From positions 315,138 to 379,137 of the forward strand of contig JAGGNK010006637.1 of assembly GCA_017590115.1 (NCBI GenBank): a stretch of 64,000 bases of DNA. Reading direction: 5' to 3'. Position numbers and translations under genes: made by a program. The DNA comes from Montifringilla adamsi (lineage: Eukaryota > Chordata > Aves > Passeriformes > Passeridae). The notes below the pieces were generated by a model. The model had not been told where the DNA came from. It ran no database searches and was given only the letters and a program-made list of their open reading frames with translations. Of the stretch, positions 38,808-49,852 are shown piece after piece. Each line of letters begins with the position of its first letter. The stretch's first letter is position 1.

Positions 38808-39071
38808 TCACACCTTTCTGCCAGCCCTGGTGCAGCAGTGGGGGTAACAGAAGATGTCCATGCACTCCATGCACTGCAGACCCTTTGCTGACTTCATTAG
38901 GCAGCCCCGGCATCTGCCCAGTGCCCGAAGTGTGGAGCTTTGGTTCATGGGAAGTCTTTCCATGTGCCACCACTTGCACTGTAGCAGGCAGTTTGTGAGG
39001 GTGAGGCATTCTGGGGCTACAATAGCATAAACTGCAGCTGTTTGCTTGGGGACAATCTGCTGGGGGCCCAA
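38808..39071 (-). pseudogene. Possible piggyBac-type transposase fragment, cysteine-rich C-terminus
   Basis: A minus-strand frame of 87 codons with an ordered cysteine cluster: C54-x2-C57-x9-C67-x2-C70-x4-C75-x3-C79. A histidine lies 18 residues before the first cysteine in the context HMERLP, followed by GRCRGC. PiggyBac-family transposases end with a zinc-binding domain in which a His and an I/L-P pair precede an R-C-x2-C motif, a spacer of about ten residues, then C-x2-C-x4-C-x3-C. The spacing here agrees with that pattern. The last motif position, usually Phe after Cys, is Cys here. I see no upstream DDD catalytic region, no flanking TTAA-bounded inverted repeats and no splice sites, so this would be a fossil fragment. 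The segment is more GC-rich than its flanks. It may instead be a chance cysteine cluster, so I keep the call tentative. Confidence 0.35.
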
Positions 39072-39456
39072 GTCTCAGCACAGTATTGAATTAAAAGTAA
39101 GGAGAGCAGACTTGCTTCAGAAAATGCCTGCCAAATATTGTTTACATATTTATCTTTCAATCATGTGGTTTGCTTATGCAAATCCTTATATGTATATTGA
39201 GGATTCCCCACCCACTTTTCTTTAATTATGTGTCCTACAGATTAAACAAAATTGATGATCTTTTTTGTTCTCCACTTTGTTTCTTTTCTCTGACAAGTTT
39301 TGATGTGCACAGGCATGAAAAAAACTGTAGTTGAAAAGAGGAGGGATCAGCCTCAACATCTGCAGCAATTCTGTACTAATTTATTAAAAGCTTTTTATTT
39401 CTAATGGGAAAGTAGGAGGATAGAGCTGTAGGAATGCAGAGTTTTCTGAGATGTAT

Positions 39457-39472
39457 TTGTGCACGTGCACAA
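39457..39472. promoter_or_regulatory. Perfect 16-base palindrome centred on an E-box
   Basis: The sequence ttgtgcacgtgcacaa is identical to its reverse complement. Its centre, CACGTG at 39462-39467, is the canonical E-box bound by bHLH factors such as MYC/MAX, USF and CLOCK/BMAL1. Use in vivo is unknown. It is far from the CpG island and from either exon. Confidence 0.4.
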
Positions 39473-40412
39473 CTCTGTCAAGTTCTCTTCCAGCCATGAA
39501 TTTATTTCACCACTTGAATTTATTGAATTCTATTTGGTGCATAATACTTATTCATACAGACCCAAATTGTGGTACATTATCATAGACTGAAAGATCTGTG
39601 CTTAGGGAATGGGAAAACCAAAAATTGTAGTTTCACTTTTAACAGAATTTTTCCAAAGTACATCTCATTGTGGGAGGAGGAGGGAATCATAATTAAAGGA
39701 ACTTGCTTGCTATAAAGTGCAGCACGAACTCTGTTTAAGCAAATTGCCTTTTTTAGCTTTTCATAAGGTCCTTAGCAAAAATATAGGGTGAAGGTAATAT
39801 AGTTAATTTCTCAGAGGAACATGTGGAGCAGACATGTAATGGCTGAATAGATAAATGGTGCTTTTGCATAATAGTGCATGTGGAGAGACTTCAGTGTAAA
39901 GATTCCAGTAAGTCAATTTGCCAGTGTTGCAGTTAAGGCTTTTCATCAGTCTTGCATTTGCATAACTTGGGTAGTTTCATTTCAGAAGTGCGTACATCTC
40001 AGATAACCGATCAGTTTCATGTAACTGATCTGTATCTGTTTGTGATTCCACCTTCTTTACCTCCCACGAGTTGTACCTTTCTTGTGCAAATAAGCTGCCT
40101 CCACTGCCTCTGCTTGATCTCTATACTTCAGATGTTTCTAATTAACTCTACTGTGACAGGCCAGGAGGATATAGTTACAGAGGTTGACAGGTCCCAGGGT
40201 CCTTGGAGGCGCTGGTGTGTCACCTGAGACATTCCTTGTGCTAGCATCTTTTTTGCAAGCTTTCCTAATTATTACAGCCAACCAGTGCTTCTGTGTTTAC
40301 TATGGAAAGTGTGGAGTGATAGTATATAAAAGTCAGCAAAGAATGAAGGCTTATGAGGATGGAGAGGTTTCAGTATCTGTTTGGGGGTTGCAGGTATTAA
40401 TTATGCCCAATT

Positions 40413-40450
40413 ATATATGATATATATGTGAGATATATATATATATATAT
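40413..40450. repeat. TA dinucleotide microsatellite
   Basis: Alternating T and A with two short interruptions (tgtgag), ending in about ten clean TA units at 40433-40450. A T run follows at 40468-40479. Confidence 0.85.
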
Positions 40451-43240
40451 AAAATTATGCTCAATTTCTTTTTTTTTTTTCTGCATTGTTTTGCTTGGCA
40501 CCAGCAATGCACTTAGGCTTGCTTTGCTGTTTAAAGGCAGAATTAGGATTATAAGATTTCCTGAATTTTTCTTCCCCCAGTAACTTATCAAAGCTTCATT
40601 ATCCCATGGAAAGAACTGTGACATTCTTTGTTTCCTGGAAGACCTATATTGAAAAGATCATCGACAGCCAAACATTAGCATGCAAGTTAATATGGGCCAA
40701 CTTCTTTGTAAAGCACATTTTAGGTGATAAGTGTGCTATGTCATGCAAATAAGGTTTTTTCTCAGACTGGGTCAGAGAACCATCAGTTGGGGAGTATTTG
40801 CATACACATGGGAAATCCCTTGTCCTATATGGGCATGACTGCTCCTTGATTCTGGGTGAACTTTGCATTTAAAGGAACCTGGAAGAGGTGAACAGTATTG
40901 ATCAGAAGGATATTGCACCTGGAGATGGATATCTTCTGAAAATGTCTTCAGCTTGCTGCTTGATATTATCAAAGAGACGTGAAGGTGCATGCACGCTCCA
41001 GTAATGAAAGATGGGAGATAACTTTCCAATAAAGAAAGGCTGGTTCTTTCTTACACTTGGAAATGAGAATTGCCCATCTAATGAATTAAAGATTAGGAAT
41101 CTCATTCTCTTACATCTATCACTTGAGAATAAGAGTAATTATTTCCTATTGCTCTTCATGGAATACAGTTATAATTGCCTTAATGTAACAATGTTCACAT
41201 TAACACTTAATTGTAAATGTCCTCCTAATTGGAGGAAATCATCATCTCTTCATATTTCATCACTAGAGAATGTTCTTACATTGAAATAGCATTTGGAATC
41301 ACTATATAAGGGAAGAACTATGTATGACATCTTTTGCTGGGAAGGTATAATTTAGATATATACTTCCTTTTCTCCTTGAAATTTGTTTCTACTGTATTTT
41401 GGTTAGTCAAACTTTTTTTAGAGGCTAAATTGCACTGCCAAAATTGTTTATTGTATGGAAATATATAATGGTGTTCACTGGCAGAGAAGGGATGTGGCTT
41501 TCTTTGTCTCTTTCGTGCATTCTGTTTTGTGCTGGAAGATATATTAGGAAGGATGGAAAAATTACACAGGGGAAACATCAAGCTGACAGTTGTGGTCTGC
41601 AGTATTCCCATTCCAGATTACTTGATTGCACCTTGTTCCTTTGTACCAGACTCAAGCTCTTTATGAAAACAAAAAACCCTTAGTCTGTTTTAGACTGTCC
41701 ACTGAGCACCAACATTTATGCATTCAGATGTATTGTAGAAAGAAAGAATGGTCACAGCAATGGTCTCTTCACTTCTTCAAAGAAGACAGATACTTGAATT
41801 GAAAGTACTGAAGGATTAGTGTCTTTTGTCATTAAAAGTTAAAAGCAGATCATCTCATCAACCTTAGCAACAACGCTGAGGTTGGCTCAAGTGCCATTTC
41901 GTCTGGTGAGACTGAGCAAAAGAGGAAAATGTCTGTAAGTATAAGTAGGGGCACAGCGAAGCAACACTCATTTTACTCTACCTAAGTATAGTAGAGAGAA
42001 TGTTCATGAATATGGCAGTGGAGTAGCATATTCCTCATGTTTTTGTACCAGTCTGTGGACAGTGCACTGCTTTTGTTTGGACAAGCTAAGGTGGAAATTT
42101 TGTGCCAAACTAGTACCAAGTACAAATGTGCGACAACTCACTGGTGTTTCCCTCTTCTATTTGCTATTTCAAAAGAAAATTTATCAAAAATAAAATTTCA
42201 GTCTTTCTGACAGAGGGCCTTAAGGAGGCTGGAAAGGTAAGTGGGAAGAAGGACAGAAGGAATTTCTTCACTGGAAAAATTCTTTCCCTCTGCTTCAAGT
42301 TGCTTTACCCTATTGGTTCAAGAGGTTCTTTTAACAGAATGCCATTCTGTTGTGCGGGTTCTTATTTCCCTCACTCAGAGATTCTCCCATAACTGTCTAA
42401 GATGGGGAAACTGCAAAAGGAGCAGGGCTTTCCAGGACAGGGCAGAACAAGAAAGAAAAAGAAAAAAGAGAGAGGGGAAAACCATTCTTTCTTCTATTAA
42501 TTTCCTTCCATTGTCAGCTGAAAATTAGCAGATATTGTAGTGTGAGGATACTGACATCATATAAAAGGAAGGTTTTGTCTGCTAGCTGTCTAGAGCCAAT
42601 GTTCTGTAATGCAGTGCATACTAGTGTTGAATTTTATTTCAATTATTTCCTTTAGGTCCATTTTCACTACATCACTGAAGCACACCACTTCTGTGTTCAG
42701 TTTTGTAGGGGTGCAAAGGGTTAATCTTGGCTTTTTACATATTAGTTCAGTTCTTAGGTCTGTTAGAGCTGGTGATTCAAAGTTGGTTCCAGAAAACAAA
42801 ATACCTGTGTGTGCAAAAGGAAGGAGGAGGTGGAGGAGGGCTTTTATTGTAGGACCTCAGGGAACCCCTTGAAACATAGGAGTGTGGTAGTTGAGTACTG
42901 GAGTATTTCAAAAACACCTTTGGAATGCAAGCCCACTCCTCTAAATATTGTTGATTGGCATAATTATGATTCTGGAATGTCTGTGAAAGGATCGCTTCTA
43001 GCATGAGCTGAAATCTTACAAAGTAATTTACTTACAAGTGAGAGACTACAGAATTGCATTTTCTTCTGTTATCCTTATAATACAACCATTAGTTTGTTTT
43101 CTCAAAAACATCTCCCCTCTTTTTCTTGAAAGTACATGAAGTACACACTAAAAACTATCTTCCTCTGCCTAAGGAAGATTGTTTAAAATGAAATTCTAAT
43201 TTTTTTCATATATGTCTTGCCTGTTTAAATCTTTCTTATA

Positions 43241-43244
<4 letters not shown>

Positions 43245-43334
<90 letters not shown>
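43245..43334. repeat. Uninterrupted 90-base poly(T) tract
   Basis: Ninety consecutive T without one interruption, bounded by tataatcc on the left and gttatt on the right. It is by far the longest homopolymer here. It could be the poly(A) tail of a recent minus-strand retroposed RNA, an expanded mononucleotide repeat, or a consensus or assembly artefact. The octamer tataatcc recurs at 43996-44003, which would fit a target-site duplication around about 660 bases, but that body shows no AATAAA directly next to the tract and no recognisable gene. The lysine-rich open frame across it is an artefact. Confidence 0.9.
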
Positions 43335-43335
<1 letters not shown>

Positions 43336-45404
43336 TTATTAACTGGTTTTCAACTTTTGGGCTTTGGGAAAAAGCATTTTCAAGGGTTCTCCTACTTAAA
43401 TAAATAAATCTGTGTTTTAATGTTCCTTTAAATATCATTCAAGATGATTTTATGTAGATACATTTGTTCCATCTAATCTATGTTAGCTGTGCGCCTGACA
43501 TGCATATTAGTTTTCTCTTTCAAGGCAAGCACAAACTGCAATTCTGCAGAGACCAGATGAGAAATAGTGAAACACGTCGTTTTCATCTAAAAGCCAGGCA
43601 AGGCAAATAATCCTGTATCAACAACCTAGCAAACACTTTTCTTACAGAATATAGACACGAAAAGCTGAGAAGTAGATACTAACTATGTGAGATGAAATGA
43701 GAATTTAAGTAATAAGCACCATAAATTTTTCCATCTTTAGTAAGTGCTTGTCTTCTCTGCAGTCTGGAAAAAAATCTGTACCTGTAAAACAAGTATTCGT
43801 TTCCTTTTCCTTCTAATTTTTTTATGATTTGTGCTGCACAGCATCTGCTGAAACACTCTCTTCCAACACCCATGCAAATTATAATTTCTGCTGGCTTCAC
43901 AATTGTTCAGGTGGTTGTCGCAGCAGGTCCTAGAAGAATGTCCTCTATGTGCCTGTGTGTGTGAGTGCAACATATCCTAATGGACAAAAAAGATATATAA
44001 TCCTTGGTAAAAAATGTTCAAAAAGAATTATCAGTGCAAACACATTTTAGCTTTCTTTATTTGAATTAACACGTCTAAGTGGGATACTGAGTTTTACATT
44101 GCCTATACTTAAGCTTGTTCAAATGCCCTGAGTACAAATTTATGCACCCTTAAACAGCTGTGTGAGTATGAGATTCCCTACTATTGCATGAGTGCTGATA
44201 CATGTGGGTGATCATTCATTCATCCTCAACTTCTCTTTCTGGGCCCCAGTTACAATTTTGTAGCTGTTATTGTAGTCACAAGATAAATTATCTTGTCTGT
44301 GTGTCTTTGTCCTGCAGACCATGTAGGAGGTAGGGAGTGTAAAGAGCATGGCTGTGCATTCCCTTTCCTGGAATCTGGGAGGACTGTTTTGCCATGACCT
44401 TGCTCTGGTTGTTCTCTACATTCTTTGCTGTCCCCAAGCTGTGAGGCTGATGTGTTTGGACAAAATAATTTTGTTAAGTGGAAGTCCCCTTAGAAAAACA
44501 GAAATAAAAATTGATGGGAACTCTACATTATTAAGTGTTCAGTGATTTTTTTCTGAACCTATGATGAATTTACTTAGGAGCAGATTGTAATAAATATTTT
44601 GATTATCTGCTTCATGTGTTTGCAACTGGCGAGGTCTGAATTCTCTCTGTAGTTACTATGACATGAGAGCAATCTGGGCTTGGCCAACATGTTAAGACCA
44701 TGTTTGCAGAAAATTCATCAATGAATTTTCTTTGCCCAAGGTTTGTTTTCAATTTTAAATAGCTATTGTAAGAGAATCTTAAATCTCTTGTGTTTCATTC
44801 TCCCTTTTTAAAGACAAGAAAGAAGATGAAGAAGTTTTGAAGGAAATAGGAAGCAGGATAGAAAGAAGTGCCACTTCATTTTTGAGTACTTCTTAAGTCA
44901 GTGTAAAACTTGCTAAACAATAGAAGGAATGCAAGCAAAAAAAGGAACTGTATTTTTAAAAATCAACAGATTCAACAACATTCCTTTGTTTACGACAGGA
45001 TACGTGTAGTCTCCTGCTTGTTGGGTGAAAATACCAGCTCGTGGAAAAAGCAAAAATGTGTATAATAAAATGGTCACTGAAGAAAACATGGGTTGCTTAT
45101 GTTTGGGTCACACATATAAACCTTTTGGTGGTGTTTTGCCCACAGCTGCATGAGCTGACATGAAGATGGAAAAAAAAGGGTTTACAAATGCTGCCCCTGA
45201 GTTATGGGGACACAGGTGGCCATGAAATGCTGCTCATCTCTTAAACAAAAGAGCTTGGAATGAGAAGCAGTAACCTGTTCTCTAGATGTTTATCTCTTTG
45301 GTGTACATTTTTTTTGTGTATGAGACAACTACCTACCATATACAGTATTTGATTTAATTCCAGGTTCTGTTGGAAAAAGTAATAATTGAGATGTTGAAGC
45401 AAAT
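43335..45404. other. Non-coding DNA right of the poly(T) tract
   Basis: AT-rich, with no supported gene. The first 660 bases could be the body of an inserted retroposed sequence if the tataatcc copies are target duplications. Translations of either strand there are not recognisable. Confidence 0.4.
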
Positions 45405-45900
45405 TTATTTCACCTGAAGTTTATTACACTTTGTTTGAGGAGACGCAACCGGCAGCAACTTTTCTTTCCTAATTTAGGACAGTTTTGAGTGTGGTGGAGA
45501 TCTGAATTGTATCACTCTGTTATCTCAGTCACAAAGTGAAATTACGTGCCAGGCAGGGAATGTCATTTTATTGGCAAAGCCAGGGCCAAAATACTTCGCA
45601 GTAACTTGCTTCAGAGCAAGAGTGCGTCTTATTTGTCTCTCAGTGAAATTGCATGTAATAAATTCCTACTGGTGCTGTATAAGCAAGTAATTGCTTCTAC
45701 TGTATCTTAAAAGCTTTTCATACTTGAAGTTCTTCAGTGTTCTTTAAATTTTATGTATTGCTTTGAGTGACTTTCCTTTACAATTAAATCCCCTCCTGCT
45801 TCGAGGCTTTGCTGCCTCGTGAACGCTGCATAAGAAAATTACCGCTGTGCTTAGAAGATGTTTGCCGGATAAACACTTCATTTCCAGATATATAGGTTAA
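45405..45900. promoter_or_regulatory. Candidate conserved non-coding element
   Basis: This block keeps several CpGs in an AT-rich setting (gagacgcaaccggcagc at about 45440, acttcgcag, gtgcgtc, gcttcgaggc, cctcgtgaacgctgc, taccgctg, gccggataa). It has no open frame beyond short ones, and no exon structure or repeat family that I can name. Retained CpG and moderate complexity without coding potential is typical of conserved vertebrate enhancers. The call rests on texture alone. Confidence 0.3.
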
Positions 45901-48900
45901 TAACTGCATCTTTATACCTTTAAAACAGATAAAGTGTCCTGTGCAATTGTAGCATTTTCAGATTAGAGTCTCTCACTCCCTTTTTCTTTCCATGTTGCTT
46001 CCCTCCCCATCCTCAAAAGAAAGGAGAAAACAGGATGGGGAGAGGGAATTTATATAACACTATGTAAAGCATATATTTAGCTGTTCTGTAGGGAAACCTA
46101 TCCACCTGTATCACTTGTAGATCAATTCTGGTAGGATTTTTCTCAGCCATATTCTCTAAATGTAGTAATTCCATTGGTTACAGTTCTGATTTATATCAAT
46201 ACTACATTCTTACTCTGTCTTCAGTGTTAAGCCATAGTGATTTTATTTCTGAATGCTTTTTTAGAAAACATATTTTTAGCTTAATCTAATTCCTTTCTAC
46301 ATAGTGATTTAAGAGGTATGCTATCCATTTCTGAAATTTTTGGCTGGGAAGAGGCTTTTGGGATTGTTCAGAGAAAGATCATACAGTTAAAATCAACATT
46401 ATGTTTCAAACCTACAGATAGGGGAATACTCCTTAAGGGAAGTGATTCAATGTTAATACTTCCTTACATTTATTTAAGAAAACTGTGGGTTTTTCAGGCA
46501 CAGTGTTAGTATCCAGCTGTTTTGAATAAATTTCTTAAATTGGTTTTCTGTTTTCCTTTTCTTGAAATTGTCATAGTAGAAACAGAAGTTTTCTGTTGTA
46601 AATGGAAGTCTTTCTGTTTTGCAAGGTGACCAGAGACTGATCTAAACTTGAAAAAATTAGAGCTTTTAAAGCCCATGAGAGACTCATCAGAAGAATCACA
46701 ACTGAAAGCCTAGCTACTCCGGTGCTAATTTTTAAAAGTAATTCTTTTATTTCTAAATCTGCAGCCAAGATGCAAGAGGTTTTGTGAAATCTAGTTTAAG
46801 ATAGTGATAAAATTCCCAGTAATATTAATGGAAAGAGGTTCAGACTTTCTGTATTAAATTGTTTCTTATGCAGCATTGTGGGTGGCATACTTAGAACAAA
46901 GTTTTCATTTGAATTTGCAGTACTAACACCAACTTGTCAGTGGAGCAGATGTTTTGTTTTCTGTTTATTTGATAGATTCTTCAATGCAAGACTTGATGCT
47001 TCAGCCAAAAGCTTATTATGTGAACCTTAAATGCTTCTGTCTTTGTCTTGTCAAATAACTGCATGCAGTTAAGATCATCAGCATGAAGTATAATTACTGT
47101 AGTTCATTGATCACCTGATATACCCAAAGTCTATTAAGGCAAACCTAAAAAGAAATGTTTTGAAAGGGAAATAATTGCAGGAAGTAGTTCATCAAGAAGT
47201 TAAGGCATGTAGGACACACTGGAATTTGTGTCACCTGAAGCAGAAAGTTCCTTCTCAATTTCTAAGCTTTTTTCAAACCTCTAAGTATTTAGTGAGAAAT
47301 TCAGAAATCAGTTTAATTTTCTGTTATACAGTATTATAGGAGCCATTAAATAAGTTAGATGGTTATTTAAAGGTAGTGCTATTTATAGGTAGTGTTAGAT
47401 AATGGACTTTTTTTACAAATCAGCTTGATTAAATCAGTTAATCAGCTTATTGCTGTACTTGTTTAATGTCTGTTGTCTGCTGCCTGGCAGCCTGGATTGT
47501 ATTGTCACTACACTTTTCAACTGTATGATGAGCAAGGGGTCAATGTGGGACTGCCCACTTGCAGGCATAGCCACAAGCATCTGGGCCTGGGGTGTCCCCT
47601 CCTTTCTGGGAAGCTCTGAGAGATGCAGGAGGTGAAGGGGAAAGCAGATCTCCTGGTGCTGAAGCGGGGGGATCACAGCCATCTCAGTTACCCAATGCCA
47701 GACCATGAGCCACGCATGGCAGTGGGAGGTCTGTGCCGGGCTGCAGGGCAGGAAGGCTGATAAGGACCTGTGCCACCACGGACCATTTTCTTGTGGGGTG
47801 GAGAGGTAGAAAGGCTAGGCGGTACTTAAAACCCATGAGCTACCAAGGGGCTAAAAGCTAGGAAAAAGACACTTGTCCGGCCTTCAAGTTTATCTAATGT
47901 GTCTGAGACCTGACAGATTGATAGCGTGTCTGCTGAGTGCCTCTGGGGCTATTGTAGAGCTGACAATACTGTGCTAATGAGTATCTAGCTTTATGAATCC
48001 AAGTGAATATATTGAAGTAAAATATCCATGGTACATTACACAGAGTTTTCTATTACCCATAGTATTTGGTTGCCTCTTACCCTAGGTAATTCAGGGATGA
48101 CAGTAGTCACTCCATTCTACTGAACAGCTTGAATGGCTAGTCAGAGGAAAATACTACCCGTGGCTATGTATGAAGACTACATTCTTGACTGAGAATGAAT
48201 TAGTGTCCATTGTTCACAGGCTGTGAATTGTTCAGAATGATACAATGTCTGAGTTTCCAAATAGCTGTGGAGAATCTAGATTACTGGATTTTTAAAAACT
48301 GAAGATATTCAGGTGGATATGCTGCTTTTTCTGGAGTGTTTTGTACCATCAAACTATCTCTTTTTATAAGTAGTTGGACTTAGCTTATAATAAAGATTAT
48401 GTGGGCAAGAAGCTCCCAGTTTTTCATTTTATGTGATCAGAGTTAATTGTAAGAGGAATATGAGTCTATGTAACTTCAATTACTATTTTCCCCAAATAGT
48501 GTATTAAAAATGCAAAGGAATGTTATATCAAGGGTAGATGTTCTCTTTTGCATTTTTCCTTTGCTGAATTATATCTTAGTCATCTTTTCAAAAAATCAGT
48601 TATGCTGATATGCTTTCTGTGTGACAGGCTGCAACTGAACCTCATTATTCATGCAACATATCTATATGATGTTACTAAATCTATTTGTGCTGTATCCATT
48701 TTGCACTTAGGGATAGTTTGCATACTCTTATGAGCAAAAATAGTCAGCTTGCAGTAGTAGAAGGCATGGCAAAAAATGGATAGAATCCACAACTTTTCTC
48801 TTTGTGAACAGGGGGGGCCTTCTTTGATCCGGTTTCAGGTTTTTCCTTGTCTCATCAATATGTACAAAGCAAGTGCTAAGTCAGAAAGCAGATACACTCT

Positions 48901-49615
48901 GAGTTCTTTATAAATCACTCTTTTTGCTTTGTAACAGGCAAAAAGTTAAATGAGGGTAGGAAAAAGTCCCCATCTTGACTGATTGGCAGAAAATGGCCAC
49001 ACCTAGCTGTAATTGCTTATTGGATGTAATTCTGTTACATTGACTTGGCAAGCCAGTCATGCCAGACCTTGGGCTCGATTGCATTTCTTGTGCTGCCAAG
49101 ATGCAGTTTATAGCAGGAATGAAGGAACAGTATGTTGTTACAAGTCTAGTAAATATGGAGAAAAAGAAATCTAGAAGGTCTTGCTGGTGTATTATACATG
49201 TTTAGGAATTGGGGAATGCATGCTCTCTGATAATTTCACATTCTTAATGACCAGCTCTGTTTCCTAAATGTCCCTGGAACATTTTTTTCGCAAGTTGGAA
49301 CTAAGATGACAACTTAAAAGATCAGGATATGAAATCACTCAGAAAAGGATGTCAGAATGACTTCTTCAAATTATGTCAGTGCTGTTGTATGCAGGGCAGT
49401 TACTGTTCCTCTCTGCCTTGTCCCATTTGCTTGCCTTGTAAGGTACACAGGTGCACTCATTGACCTTTGGCAGCTGATGCTATAAATGTATCCACTGTGG
49501 GCAAATTCCAGTATATTCCTTCACTGACAATTGTCACCTACCTCTGATACATTTCCTCTCTGGCATGGACTTCACTGTCCTTTTTTTTTCTCTTCACAAC
49601 CTGATGAAGCTTTAT
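45901..49615. other. Non-coding DNA with a GC-richer patch
   Basis: No gene recognised. The patch 47470-47890 is richer in G+C than its surroundings. It reads open on the minus strand for 90 codons (47434-47706) without a domain. It may be an old, unrecognised repeat or simply a unique GC-rich segment. Confidence 0.45.
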
Positions 49616-49852
49616 TCTCTGTAATTTAGTTTGATTTTATTTCTAATTCTCGAATGGGTGAAATGCACAGGGAATTAAATTACAAAGCTGATGTTACCTC
49701 CTGTACTGCAGACTAGCTCCCTGAGGCATTTCTACTCTCTGTAATTTAGTTTGATTTTATTTCTAATTCTCGAATGGGTGAAATGCACAGGGAATTAAAT
49801 TACAAAGCTGATGTTACCTCCTGTACTGCAGACTAGCTCCCTGAGGCATTTC
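49616..49852. repeat. Perfect tandem duplication, 120-base period
   Basis: Bases 49616-49732 are repeated exactly at 49736-49852, 117 bases with no mismatch at a period of 120. The bases between copies (49733-49735) are the remainder of the unit. The start resembles the sequence before it (ttctct versus ctctct), so the exact breakpoint is blurred by a CT-rich microhomology. The unit contains no gene or transposon that I recognise. Perfect identity means the duplication is very recent, still polymorphic, or an assembly artefact. Confidence 0.95.

Larger units (their letters stand above)
39072..43236. other. Non-coding DNA with palindromes and a TA microsatellite
   Basis: No confident gene. 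It contains the 16-base palindrome at 39457, the (TA)n run near 40440, a short hairpin at 41220-41236 (tcctcc-taatt-ggagga), and a weak exon candidate at 42176-42236 bounded by a pyrimidine-rich acceptor and a perfect gtaagt donor. The rest is AT-rich and featureless. Confidence 0.45.

Noticed and set aside
43196..43438. Minus-strand frame encoding a long poly-lysine
   Set aside because: It is only the translation of the 90-base poly(T) tract.
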